Assembly (NCBI GenBank): GCA_036381435.1 | Contig: DASVCW010000004.1 | Coordinates: forward strand, 62,001 to 126,000 | DNA length: 64,000 nucleotides | Origin: Fodinibius sp036381435 | Lineage (GTDB): Bacteria > Bacteroidota > Rhodothermia > Balneolales > Balneolaceae | Direction: 5' to 3' | In this document: positions 43,336 through 52,098 of the stretch, in pieces | Position numbering within the stretch: position 1 is the first letter of the stretch | How the letters are laid out: each line of letters begins with the position of its first letter | Translations under genes and position numbers: made by a program | The notes under the pieces: generated by a model | The model's input: the letters and a program-made list of their open reading frames with translations, nothing else | What the model was told of the DNA's origin: nothing | Database searches by the model: none

Positions 43336-44451
43336 TCAAATAAACCCGAACAGCGGTGGAAAGACGATCACGACAATTGCAGCCCAAACGGCATAAACCG
43401 GCAGGTAGTCCGTCTGCCATTTTTCAAGATCGGTGAATGATCCTCGGCCGCGCAAAAATCGAATATATAGCACCGCGGACCATGTCAAATTGACCAAAAG
43501 AATCAAATTTTCACCCAGGGCTGCCACACGGTTTGGAGTGAAGCCAAATTCCGAGATTCGCTCAACAATAGCCCATAGTGCTGTCACGTCGGCTATTAGT
43601 GCACCAATCACCAGCCCGATCTGCAACAGATCAAAAACACCGGGAGGCGACTGGGGATCGCGGGAGGAAATGGTATAGAGCAGCAGGCCCAGGACGACTA
43701 CGAGGAGCAGGTCGAAGGCGATAAGTACGTTGCGCTCGATGTCCACTCCATGTCCGGTCCACAACAGGATCCCCAGAAAAGTGACCAGCAGAGCGGCGAA
43801 GAGGGGTGTGAAGAGGCGGGCCAGCACAGGCGCGATGTTCTCCATCATACTCTGCCTGGCGTCTACCAGCCAAGAGGCGATCAGGACAGCTCCCATAGCA
43901 CCACACGGCAACAGCCACGACTCAAAGAAAGGCTCGATGTCGATCCCTATAGCTTGGAAGAGTATCGCCATGAGTCCTGTGAAGACACCGCCCCCGAGAG
44001 CGATCAGCACGTAGTAGATGAAAAACTCGCCCGAGAATCTAATGAAGTCCATACGGCTGCCAATCCGGTTCCACCTGTCGCCGGTGTAGGCAATACCCAC
44101 GACCAACCAGAGTGCGATTGGCAGGTGTAACACCGTAAGCACCCAAGTGTCGCCTTCCGGAGCGAATGGATAGACGTTGACGAATACCCCCGCCGCTATG
44201 AAGACCACAGCCAGCCAAAGGACGGTGCCGGTGTTGGGTCGCCTTTTCCAAATGAAATAGCCGGTCAGCAGGGGCAGTACAAAGAGGCTGAGGTTGCGGG
44301 CGTAGAAGGTGTCGTTTTGGTCCAATGAGATACCGAATACCGCCGGTACTTTGATGGCCAAAGCCGCCGCCACGGCAAGGCAGAAAGCGACGATGACATC
44401 GGTTTGCACTGTGGCCTTCGTTGTTTTATATACGTTGTCAAGTAATGTCAT
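43336..44451 (-). CDS. DUF4153-like multi-pass membrane protein
   Basis: The product has 371 residues and about ten transmembrane helices. DNVYKTTKATVQTDVIVAF at the start, ARNLSLFVLPLLTGYFIW, and VYAVWAAIVVIVFPPLF at the end are consistent with the DUF4153 family, whose function is unknown. Base composition is clearly GC-richer than the flanking core genes, as are the next two genes, which suggests acquisition from another lineage. A small membrane protein and a divergent winged-helix regulator are its neighbours. Confidence 0.65.
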   Translation of the reverse strand: MTLLDNVYKTTKATVQTDVIVAFCLAVAAALAIKVPAVFGISLDQNDTFYARNLSLFVLPLLTGYFIWKRRPNTGTVLWLAVVFIAAGVFVNVYPFAPEGDTWVLTVLHLPIALWLVVGIAYTGDRWNRIGSRMDFIRFSGEFFIYYVLIALGGGVFTGLMAILFQAIGIDIEPFFESWLLPCGAMGAVLIASWLVDARQSMMENIAPVLARLFTPLFAALLVTFLGILLWTGHGVDIERNVLIAFDLLLVVVLGLLLYTISSRDPQSPPGVFDLLQIGLVIGALIADVTALWAIVERISEFGFTPNRVAALGENLILLVNLTWSAVLYIRFLRGRGSFTDLEKWQTDYLPVYAVWAAIVVIVFPPLFGFI

Positions 44452-44517
44452 GGAATGTTCTATTGTTGTGGTTATTATTTAAAATGAGCTGTCAAAGAGG
44501 TATAATGATCGCATCAT

Positions 44518-44913
44518 TCAAGCCGTTGGTTCCGCTCCGGATCCATTATGCTCACGTGCCGCATACTGAAACAACAATGCCGATCCGACAAACAGCGCGA
44601 CGAAGAGTCCGTTAACGCCTAAGATCTCTATTGGTGGGCTCGCCGGGTGGGCCGGCAGGACGATCAGCGCGATCACGGCGACCAGCGTCTGAGCGAGAGC
44701 TGTCGCGAACAGTGCGCGTGCCATTCCACTTGGACGGAAGCGAGCGATGATGGCACCGATGATTCCGACGACAAGCACCCCGAGCTCCATCCAGATAATG
44801 GGCCCGCCCGGAGGGTCGATGACTCCAACTGCAAGCTCCACATAGAAGGGGAAAAGTGCTGCCGCAAGCGCAAGGGCGACGGCGAATTTGTATGCGATAG
44901 GTATTTTTTTCAT
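44518..44913 (-). CDS. Small membrane protein
   Basis: The product has 131 residues and four hydrophobic helices (YKFAVALALAAALFPFYVEL, WMELGVLVVGIIGAIIA, LFATALAQTLVAVIALIVL, LFVALFVGSALLFQYA). No family is certain. It lies upstream of the DUF4153-like gene on the same strand with a 66-base gap and shares its GC-rich composition. Divergent transcription from the winged-helix gene suggests joint regulation. Confidence 0.65.
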   Translation of the reverse strand: MKKIPIAYKFAVALALAAALFPFYVELAVGVIDPPGGPIIWMELGVLVVGIIGAIIARFRPSGMARALFATALAQTLVAVIALIVLPAHPASPPIEILGVNGLFVALFVGSALLFQYAAREHNGSGAEPTA

Positions 44914-45023
44914 AGATTTGTCACCTCATAAGTTTGTATTTCTGAAAAGTGTCCTGTAATATCGAGAAGCATGCGGGTAACCGCGTGAGAACGATCTAAT
45001 ATCTTTCTAATATCTCTGTGAGC

Positions 45024-46136
45024 ATGCCTTCCGAGCCTCATTATAGTTTTGATGATTTCCACCTTGACGTTGTGAACAGGCAACTCTGGCGGGGCGGTGT
45101 GCAAATTGATCTGAATGGCCGCTACTTCGATGTCCTCGTGCTTCTTGTGCAAGAGCACGGGCAGCTTGTAGAGAAAGATCAATTCTTTTCGAATGTGTGG
45201 GGCGACGTTATCGTGAGTGATGCGGCGCTTACACAATGCATCAAAGACATCCGCAAGCAACTGGGGGACGATGCCGGAAATCCGCGTTATATCCAGACAG
45301 TACCTCGTCACGGCTACCGGTTCATTGGGTCAGTAGAGGCCACTCCTTCCATCGAATTCGTGCAGAACGGGGAGCAGACCTCCGCAAACTCATCCTCGAC
45401 GGCAGCATCCGAACCGAGTGATAAGTATCTGTCTCTCCGCAGGATTCTCATTGAAGGCGGGACCGGCACCCTCGGGGGAGCCATAGCCGGCTTATTAGGT
45501 GGCATACTCTACGGCTTCAGCCTCGCCTATGCGCCCGGTCCCGAGACCTCAGGGGGAATGGGCACCGCATCCATGCTTCTCGTTCTCATTAGTCTTTGTG
45601 TAATTATTGGGGGGATGGGTGGTCTGGGTGTGAGCTTCGGTATGGCGACAGCAAACATTTCAACAGGCGGTAATAAGGCGTGGACTGTTATCGGCGCCGC
45701 CTTCGGCGGCTTACTGATAGGCGGGTTAGCGAAATTACTTGGCGTTGACGCATTCAACCTCCTCTTTGGCAGAGCGCCTGAGGGGATTACCGGTGGCCTG
45801 GAAGGCGCAGTGTTAGGCGCTGCGGTGGCTCTCGGAGCAATGTTCGGCGGCGGACTTGATACCCCTCGCCTGCGACCTGTGATGATGGCTGCCTTCGCCG
45901 GCGCAGCGGCCGGTATACTGATTTCAATTGCCGGCGGATGTCTCATGTCCGGCAGCCTGGACCTTCTCACGCGTTCCTTCACAGACTCACAACTCCGGCT
46001 CGATGCCCTCGGTCACTACTTTGGCGAAATGCACTTCGGTTATATTACGCAGACAGTGTTGAGTGGCTTTGAAGGCTTTCTATTCGGAGCGTGTGTGGTC
46101 GGCAGCATAGTATACATGCGCCGAGTGTTTCTATAA
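45024..46136 (+). CDS. Winged-helix transcriptional regulator with membrane domain (ToxR/CadC-like layout)
   Basis: The protein has 370 residues from the ATG at 45024; a GTG two codons upstream is possible. Residues about 5-100 form an OmpR/PhoB-type winged helix: FDDFHLDVVNRQLWRGG, NGRYFDVLVLLVQEHGQLVEKD, SDAALTQCIKDIRKQLGDD and VPRHGYRFIG. After a polar linker (NSSSTAASEPS) come at least six Gly/Ala-rich transmembrane helices. A wHTH fused to a membrane domain signals directly from membrane to DNA; the sensed signal is unknown. It is divergent from the two membrane-protein genes, which it probably controls. Composition is GC-rich. Confidence 0.8.
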   Translation: MPSEPHYSFDDFHLDVVNRQLWRGGVQIDLNGRYFDVLVLLVQEHGQLVEKDQFFSNVWGDVIVSDAALTQCIKDIRKQLGDDAGNPRYIQTVPRHGYRFIGSVEATPSIEFVQNGEQTSANSSSTAASEPSDKYLSLRRILIEGGTGTLGGAIAGLLGGILYGFSLAYAPGPETSGGMGTASMLLVLISLCVIIGGMGGLGVSFGMATANISTGGNKAWTVIGAAFGGLLIGGLAKLLGVDAFNLLFGRAPEGITGGLEGAVLGAAVALGAMFGGGLDTPRLRPVMMAAFAGAAAGILISIAGGCLMSGSLDLLTRSFTDSQLRLDALGHYFGEMHFGYITQTVLSGFEGFLFGACVVGSIVYMRRVFL

Positions 46137-46199
46137 CTAATTATGCCATATATTTCACCTCGAAAAGCGCATAAGGGGTGTTTTTTAAGATAAACTAAT

Positions 46200-46742
46200 T
46201 TACCCAGTAAGCTTTTTATAATTATTTAGCATTTCTTTGGCTTGAACTAAATGTCGTTCGTTATGGTAAACGACAACCCTAAAAACATCTCCCAATCTCA
46301 GTTTAATCCATTTTGATAGACTAAGTGGAACTTTGGTTTTGCTGAGGTTGGTACCTTTTGATTTGTCTAACAATGAAAGAATTTGCTGTTGCTGGCCTAT
46401 AAAACGATCAACGGAAGATTTTTTTAATGGATTACCAATTGGATCTTTGTCCTCGAAAGTATTCATTTTAGTTAGATTCTCTTTCGGCAACATACTTTTA
46501 GTAAAATAATTACCAAATAACCCACTTTTAAAATACTTATCGGGCAAAAACTTACTTTGATGAATGGTATGCTCTTCAAATTCATCAATCAAAGAAACTC
46601 TTAAACTTCATTTTTTCACAAAGTAAATATTAGTATCAATACTGCCCTTGACTTTCAGATACTCATTTCGGCTCAGAACTAAGTTATCTTCCCACAAATC
46701 ATGACTTTTAATTTTACTAGCTGATTCCTGTATTGTACTCAT
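46200..46742 (-). pseudogene. Chimeric pseudogene: Crp-like N-terminus joined to DinB-like C-terminus
   Basis: Reading from the ATG at 46742, codons 1-58 resemble the cyclic-nucleotide-binding domain of Crp-family regulators (SRNEYLKVKGSIDTNIYFV, SLRVSLIDEFEEHTI). Codon 45 is an in-frame TGA (46610-46608) where the family has glycine. From about codon 59 the frame continues into a DinB-superfamily C-terminus (LRLGDVFRVVVYHNERHLVQAKEML, with the histidine motif). Two unrelated families in one frame plus a stop codon indicate a recombined, decayed gene. The TTG-initiated ORF from 46592 covers only the distal part. Confidence 0.7.
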
Positions 46743-46800
46743 TTTGAATAAATCAAAAGTTCAGATTCATAGATGAATTACAATCGAATTTAGGAGTTTG

Positions 46801-46985
46801 TTACGCCCTATAACAACCCGCGCATAACTGGCCTGAATATTGTGAGCTTAAAAGAAGCTATAATTTTCGAATAAGGCAAAGCATCAAACCAAAGTTTGCC
46901 TGTCCGCAGAAGTCCTGCTTTTTGGGCCGCAGGAGGGAGTCAAGTCTGCATACATTTGATTTGCTGTTATCTCTTTCTCAAGAAA
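46801..46985. repeat. attC-like segment 1
   Basis: Left end: ataacaacccgcgcataact. Core: gcttaaaagaagctataatt, then aataaggcaaagcatcaaac, ccaaagtttgcctgtccg, gcaggagggagtcaagtc. The core is shared with the segments at 48985 and 49832. The terminal core site (CTATAAC) deviates from RYYYAAC, so on its own this copy is degenerate. It fills the spacer before the outer-membrane-type gene. Confidence 0.5.
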
Positions 46986-47079
46986 TAAGCTGAATGATTA
47001 AATATCAAAGTGAGTTTTTCCATATGCAACAACTTCTATTCCAGCTGATGCAAGAACACTTTAACAGTAAATTTAAAAT

Positions 47080-47562
47080 ATGAGATTGCCAAAAGCACTT
47101 GTCCTGACCTTTGTTATCTGTATGCTAGTTAGTTTAAAGCCGGATCCGGCAAAGGCGCAAGTCAAAAACGATGAAGGGGGAAATTTGGGGGTTGGGGTAA
47201 TGCTGGGTGAACCGACGGGAGTTTCTATTAAACTATGGAGAAACGAACGTTCGGCATTTGGTATTGGAGCTGCATGGTCACTTGCCGGAAGAACGGAAGC
47301 TCTTCATTTACATGCTGATTATTTATTGCATTCATGGTTCAGCGATACCGGTGAAGAGAATCTCGCATTTTATTATGGTATTGGCGGACGAGTTATTTTT
47401 GCCGATGATCCCACAGCGGGCATCCGGATTCCGGTTGGCTTAACTTATGTATTCCAAAAGATTCCGTTTGATGTGTTTATTGAAGCAGCACCCATTTTAG
47501 ACGTTACGCCTGATATAGAATTTGCAGGGAATGGTGGTGTTGGGATCCGTTATTATTTTTGA
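47080..47562 (+). CDS. Outer-membrane beta-barrel protein
   Basis: The product has 160 residues. A signal peptide (LVLTFVICMLVSL, cut after about AKA, residue 26) is followed by repeating beta strands: NLGVGVMLGEPTGVSIKLW, SAFGIGAAWSLAGR, LAFYYGIGGRVIF, and the end VGIRYYF with the terminal Phe of barrel proteins. The GEPTGVSIKLW strand type is common in small outer-membrane proteins of Bacteroidota. No specific function. It lies between attC-like segments, so it could be a cassette gene; orientation agrees with the array. Confidence 0.7.
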   Translation: MRLPKALVLTFVICMLVSLKPDPAKAQVKNDEGGNLGVGVMLGEPTGVSIKLWRNERSAFGIGAAWSLAGRTEALHLHADYLLHSWFSDTGEENLAFYYGIGGRVIFADDPTAGIRIPVGLTYVFQKIPFDVFIEAAPILDVTPDIEFAGNGGVGIRYYF

Positions 47563-47730
47563 CTGGCAGTAAGTGGCTGATCGCTGATCCAACGTCATGT
47601 AGCCTATAGATTATCTGCAAGCTACTTCAGCGGTGACAGTACCATTTGGCAAGCGGATAGAAGTAAGTGCAAGCTAAACAGCTATGAAGTACAGGTATGA
47701 ATCTCCGTTTTATCGGCACTTGTCTGATCC

Positions 47731-48877
47731 TTACCATCCGCCAAACCGAGGCCATTGAAACAGCGGCTTATCCTTTGTTCTCGGGATAACTGTATAAGTA
47801 TCGAACTGAGCGGCCGTAGCGCAGGCATGATTAGGCAGGATGCGTAGCTGTGTACCTATTGGAAGGTCTGGCATCTCTCCGGAGCTATCCTCGTGCAGAG
47901 CGATAACTCCGTGCTCCTGATTGACAGATGTCACGATCAGGTCAGGAATGACGTTTCCATCCACATCGCAAACAATACCATAACTTTGATCCACGGTCTG
48001 ATTGGCAGTTCCGCGGTCTCGAGAAAGGGCCATCCAGCCGACATCCACCAGTATCCAATCACGTGAGTGTTGATGACCAATAACGGTCGTCAGCACAGAA
48101 AGAGCGATATCATCGATCTTGCACACCTCGATGCCCGCCATTACCAGATCAAAGAAGATGTAAACTCCCGCGCGTACTTCCGTTACACCCTCCACGTCGC
48201 GTATTGCATGGGCCGTCGGAGTGGACCCTATTGCTCACAATTGGACACGGCAAACCGGCATTGCGTAACCGATTGGCCGCAGACACTGCCGCGCTTCGCT
48301 CACGTTCGGCAAATGAGGCATGGGCTTCGATACCAGCCACTGCGTAGCTTTCACCGGCATGGGTCAAAACCCCGCTCAACAAACTGCCTCCTTGATGCAG
48401 GATACGCCCAACGTCTATCAAGGTTGAATCGGCGGGAGAGAGACCGCCACGATGGCCATCACAGTCAATCTCAATTAAGGCAGGAATGGTAATGTTGTGA
48501 ATCCGCACTGCCTCGACCACGGCCTTGGCTTGTTCCGGAGAGTTGAGAAGTACGGTAAGATCGCAGCCTTCCTCGCGCAGGGCACATATGCGAGGTAGCT
48601 TTTGCGGGCTAATTCCGACTGCATAAAGAATATCTTTGATCCCGGCTTTGAAAAAGACCTCTGCCTCTCGCAGGGTTGAAACAGTCGCCGGGCCTGTGTC
48701 TGAGGAGAGCATCTTCCGGGCGATATCGACTGACTTCGCAGTCTTGAGATGCGGCCGCAGTGTTATGTTTGACAGAATAGAACGGTTACGAAGCCGGGCT
48801 ATGTTCGTCATCATTTTTTCCTCGTCAAGGAGAAGCGCCGGTGTTGTCAATGTTGAAAGTTGATGGGTCAGATTCAT
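47731..48877 (-). pseudogene. Frameshifted D-threonine aldolase / D-serine dehydratase-like gene
   Basis: The N-terminal part (48877 down to about 48232) has TTPALLLDEEKMMTNIARL, the PLP-lysine segment TLRPHLKTAKSVDIARKML, and EIDCDGHRGG, typical of the alanine-racemase-fold DSD1/D-threonine-aldolase family. After PCPIVS the frame breaks: one extra base at 48231-48232 shifts it, and the rest (GSTPTAHAIRDVEGVTEVRAG down to RILPNHACATAAQFDTY, with the metal-binding His-Cys) continues in the frame of the 47731-48195 segment. All other domain parts are intact, so this is either a recent inactivation or a sequencing error. Confidence 0.75.
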
Positions 48878-48984
48878 ACTTATATTTCCTTACTTTTGTC
48901 GCCGGCGATTAGAATTTTTATATATCACTGTTTAGTATTTAACTATAGAGAAGTATCCCCGCCGTATATTGATCATCTCTCGTC

Positions 48985-49129
48985 ATAAAGGGGCTTGATT
49001 GCAATCTTAAAAGAAGCTAAAATTGGTAAATAAGGCAAAGTTCTAAACCGAAGTTTGCCTGCTCACCGAAGCCCTGCTTTAGGACGCAGGAGGGAGCCAA
49101 GTCCATTTTAATGCGCCTTGTTAGGTGTG
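48985..49129. repeat. attC-like segment 2 (right end intact)
   Basis: The shared core (cttaaaagaagctaaaattg, aataaggcaaagttctaaac, cgaagtttgcctgctcac, gcaggagggagccaagtc) is followed by taatgcgccttgttaggtgt at about 49108-49127. It contains GTTAGGT, matching the attC R' consensus GTTRRRY. The right end is the inverted complement of the left end of segment 3. The left end of this copy is not recognisable. Confidence 0.55.
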
Positions 49130-49137
49130 CAGTCTGT

Positions 49138-49812
49138 TTAAAGACTGTCTATTTTAGTAAAGTGATACATAAAATAATTCTTCCCATTGGCTAGGCGCTT
49201 AGTTAATAAACCTTCTTTTTGCTCAAGCTCATTAAGGAAAAAGTTTTTAAAGACAGATTTTACTAAGAAAATGGTGTCACCGATCCTTTTTATGAAATAG
49301 TAGTTCATTTCATGAAATCGGACAAATTGTTCATCATTCTTAAATTTCTCTTGAAACTTTAGAACATTTTGAATTCTCTTTTCTACTGATGTAGTATCAT
49401 TTGGAGGCATAACAAACATTGCAACCATATTGCTATAAATAAGACTATCTGATAAAAAAGAATTGCGGGCTTGGGTTGTATCAAGAGCAAATGCCTCAAA
49501 ATTTAAGAATAATGTATCTCCTCTAAGTTTATAGGAGCCGGTATTTCCTTTTATGATGCTTGTTGGATTATGAACATCGGTATATTGCTTTTTGAGATAA
49601 GACCGATCTTCACCTAATTTCAAATACCCTCCTCCAAATCCAAAACTATAAATATACCCTCCTGTAATTTGACTGGCTGAATCTGGAGTAAAAGATAGTA
49701 ATTCCCATAATTTTAAGGTTTTTTGTTGATGTTTTATGACCTCTTTGGAACTGCTACAACCGAGCACCAAATTTGTAAAAAGACAAATGACAAGTAGTGA
49801 TTTTATTCTCAT
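49138..49812 (-). CDS. Lipoprotein of unknown function
   Basis: The product has 224 residues. A lipoprotein signal (SLLVICLFTNLVLGCSSS, Cys19) is followed by a soluble domain with polar, AT-rich-coded sequence (GYIYSFGFGGGYLKLGEDRS, GSYKLRGDTLFLNFEAFAL). No family recognised. It lies exactly between the right half of one attC-like segment and the left half of the next, the position of a cassette gene, but is transcribed against the array direction as drawn. Confidence 0.7.
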   Translation of the reverse strand: MRIKSLLVICLFTNLVLGCSSSKEVIKHQQKTLKLWELLSFTPDSASQITGGYIYSFGFGGGYLKLGEDRSYLKKQYTDVHNPTSIIKGNTGSYKLRGDTLFLNFEAFALDTTQARNSFLSDSLIYSNMVAMFVMPPNDTTSVEKRIQNVLKFQEKFKNDEQFVRFHEMNYYFIKRIGDTIFLVKSVFKNFFLNELEQKEGLLTKRLANGKNYFMYHFTKIDSL

Positions 49813-49831
49813 GCTAAAATTGAACTAACTG

Positions 49832-49990
49832 AGTACACCTAACGACCCAGCGCATAACCGGCCTTTAGATTGCAAGCTTAAAAGAAGCTAAAATTTATGA
49901 GTAAGGCAAAAGCCTAAACCAAATTTTGAGCCAGTATACGTTAATACGCTTGGTATACTTTTTTGCCTTGATTTGCTTTCTCAACTACCA
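49832..49990. repeat. attC-like segment 3 (left end intact)
   Basis: The left end acacctaacgacccagcgca (49833-49852) contains ACCTAAC, matching the R'' consensus RYYYAAC, followed by GCGCATAA that complements TTAATGCGC of segment 2. The core gcttaaaagaagctaaaatt and gagtaaggcaaaagcctaaa follows, then diverges. Confidence 0.55.
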
Positions 49991-50004
49991 GCTAACCGTA
50001 CTTT

Positions 50005-50472
50005 TCATCGATCGGACTGCAGCGGCGAGTTGGGTGGCTTCTCGAGGATTTCTTTGAGTGCCGCGAGATCCTTCTGATTCGCACGATGCACGGCCATTCC
50101 CATGAAAGGCGCAAATAGTTTCGAGAAACCTGTTGGTATGCCACGATTTCGCAATGTCATTCGTGTACTGCCGTTTGCTGTCGTTTCCCAGGTGTATGTT
50201 GTTTCCATCGGAAATGGCCCTTCTGCTGTCCGCATTACGAGCCGCTTGCCATGAGTCCATTCCACCACTTCATATGTATAGGCTATCCGTTTGCCCAGGA
50301 AGTCAGCGACAAATGCAATACGGGACCCTTTAGCAAGTGGAGGTTGCGTCTTCCACTCGACGCGTGTGATATTCGTGTACCATGATGGCACGTTGTCTGG
50401 ATTCGCCGCATACTCAGATACATCCGTTTGCGGTCGTTCGATAACAATGGTTGTTGTCACATCTACCGCCAT
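50005..50472 (-). CDS. SRPBCC-fold protein (polyketide cyclase / START-like)
   Basis: The product has 155 residues with the Bet v1-like fold: VTTTIVIERPQTDVSEYAA, then VPSWYTNITRVEW, GKRIAYTYEVVEW, TYTWETTANGSTRMTLR and a long C-terminal helix (VHRANQKDLAALKEILE). These proteins bind hydrophobic ligands in a central cavity; the ligand is unknown. Codon use is GC-richer than the core genes around it. It is the last gene of the accessory block. Confidence 0.8.
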   Translation of the reverse strand: MAVDVTTTIVIERPQTDVSEYAANPDNVPSWYTNITRVEWKTQPPLAKGSRIAFVADFLGKRIAYTYEVVEWTHGKRLVMRTAEGPFPMETTYTWETTANGSTRMTLRNRGIPTGFSKLFAPFMGMAVHRANQKDLAALKEILEKPPNSPLQSDR

Positions 50473-50613
50473 GGCGACTTCTCCAAATCATGAGACCACA
50501 TCCACCCTTGTTCGCTCAAGTTTAATATAAAGGAACAAAAAGTTATCATTTATTTGCTAAATCCTGGGAAAACTTAAATTGGCTGTTTTTGTTTACATAA
50601 AGTCTTTACATAA

Positions 50614-51987
50614 CTACAGCAAGTTATATTCCGCTACCTCACCCTTAGACTCATCCCGTCGAAAATAAATAACCGCACCTACTACCAGGGCAATAGCGCC
50701 AACAACAAGGTTAATGAGTGTGGTGCTGGCTAACAGAACCAGGCAGATCAGCAGGGCAGCGACAGGGATAGCAAGTCCACCGGGCAGCCGAACGGTATCA
50801 GGAGCATCGCCGAATTTTTTGCGGAGGATAGGGATAGCTGCCGCGGTTCCAATATAGGTTGACATTCTCGCAATGATGGAGAGCATCGCCAGCTGCACAA
50901 ACGAGCCGGACAAAGCAAGAACCAGAGCGATAGCGGTTTGAGTAATGATCGCTGCGGCAGGTGTTTTATACTCGGGATGAATTTCACCCATCTTTTTTGG
51001 TCCGTACCCGTCTCTTGCCAACGCAAAAAGATACCGGGGACCAATGAGAGTAGTGTTACCGGCATTACCGCCAATCGAGATGATAGCTCCTATGCCCATT
51101 AAAACTGCTCCGAAGCCGCCGAGGAAGAGAAGGGCAGAGTCAGCAAGGGGGGATGATGATGCCGCGAGGCCGGGGAAAGTACCTACGGCTACAAGCTGAA
51201 CGAGGGCGTACAGCAGCGTTACAAAGATAATCATTACAATTAACGCAAAGGGCACATCGCGCTGGGGATTTTTGTATTCCCCCGCCGCCGCCGGTGTATT
51301 TTCAAAACCGGCGTAAGCAAATAAAAGCAGTAATGCGGCTTCACCCAGTGTACCGGCATCGGGAATCTGGATACCACCAAATGAAGACCAATCAATAAAG
51401 AATATACCCACGCCTACAAATAGGATGAGAGGAATGGATTTAGCAATGGTAAGTCCCACAGCCACGCGAGCACCCGGTTTTACGCCCACTACGTTAACCC
51501 ATGCAAGCAATATGAGCAACCCGACAATGACCAGTGTCCGTTCTAAACTTGGCAGAGTCAAGTCAAACGTCATTCCTAAAAATTCGAAAGTTCCGGCTTG
51601 CCATACTTCGGCGGCAGCGGGCCAGAGAAAGCCGACGGCCAGCGCGAAGCCTGCAGAAAGTGATGCTACCGATGCCACGCGGGCAAGCCAGGTCATCCAA
51701 CCGACTTCAAAACCTATAAAATCACCAAAGGCTTCACGTGTGTAAAGATAGCCTCCGCCCGGTTCGTCAAAATAGCTTGATGCTTCGGCAAAACACAGTA
51801 CCAGCAGGGCAACCGCAATTCCGGCTATTACGATAGCGCCGATACTCATCACGCCGAGCAGGGCAGCCGCGGCGGCAGGCAGCAAGTAGATACCGCTTCC
51901 GATTACATCATTAAAGGCCAGTCCCACGAGTTCCCATCGCGAAACGGCACGGACCATTTTAGGTTCGGAATTTTCTTTATGATTCAT
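50614..51987 (-). CDS. APC-family amino acid permease
   Basis: The product has 457 residues and about twelve transmembrane helices. The family motif near the N-terminus is LVGLAFNDVIGSGIYLLPA, followed by EPGGGYLYTREAFGDFIGF and the FAYAGFENTPAAAGEYKNP segment of helix 6. It is probably an amino-acid:proton symporter or exchanger in the inner membrane. Substrate is unknown. It is a single gene with an intergenic repeat upstream. Confidence 0.88.
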   Translation of the reverse strand: MNHKENSEPKMVRAVSRWELVGLAFNDVIGSGIYLLPAAAAALLGVMSIGAIVIAGIAVALLVLCFAEASSYFDEPGGGYLYTREAFGDFIGFEVGWMTWLARVASVASLSAGFALAVGFLWPAAAEVWQAGTFEFLGMTFDLTLPSLERTLVIVGLLILLAWVNVVGVKPGARVAVGLTIAKSIPLILFVGVGIFFIDWSSFGGIQIPDAGTLGEAALLLLFAYAGFENTPAAAGEYKNPQRDVPFALIVMIIFVTLLYALVQLVAVGTFPGLAASSSPLADSALLFLGGFGAVLMGIGAIISIGGNAGNTTLIGPRYLFALARDGYGPKKMGEIHPEYKTPAAAIITQTAIALVLALSGSFVQLAMLSIIARMSTYIGTAAAIPILRKKFGDAPDTVRLPGGLAIPVAALLICLVLLASTTLINLVVGAIALVVGAVIYFRRDESKGEVAEYNLL

Positions 51988-52004
51988 AAGATATGGCTAA
52001 AGTA

Positions 52005-52066
52005 GTGAGAAGTAATAAGTAACGAATGATGAGTAAGCTACTTGTTACTCCTTATTCGTCACTCCT
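52005..52066. repeat. Intergenic inverted repeat
   Basis: The arms gtgagaagtaataagtaacg and cttattcgtcactcctta form a hairpin-like unit related to those at 29711 and 33517. Confidence 0.4.
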
Positions 52067-52098
52067 TAAATTACAATCAATAAAACGAAAACGCTTTT

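Noticed and set aside
44910..45311. 133-codon minus-strand frame
   Set aside because: It lies antisense to the conserved winged-helix domain of the regulator gene and is its shadow.
45527..45982. 151-codon minus-strand Pro/Ala-rich frame
   Set aside because: It mirrors the Gly/Ala-rich membrane segments on the plus strand; the proline-rich reading is an artefact of GC-rich codons.
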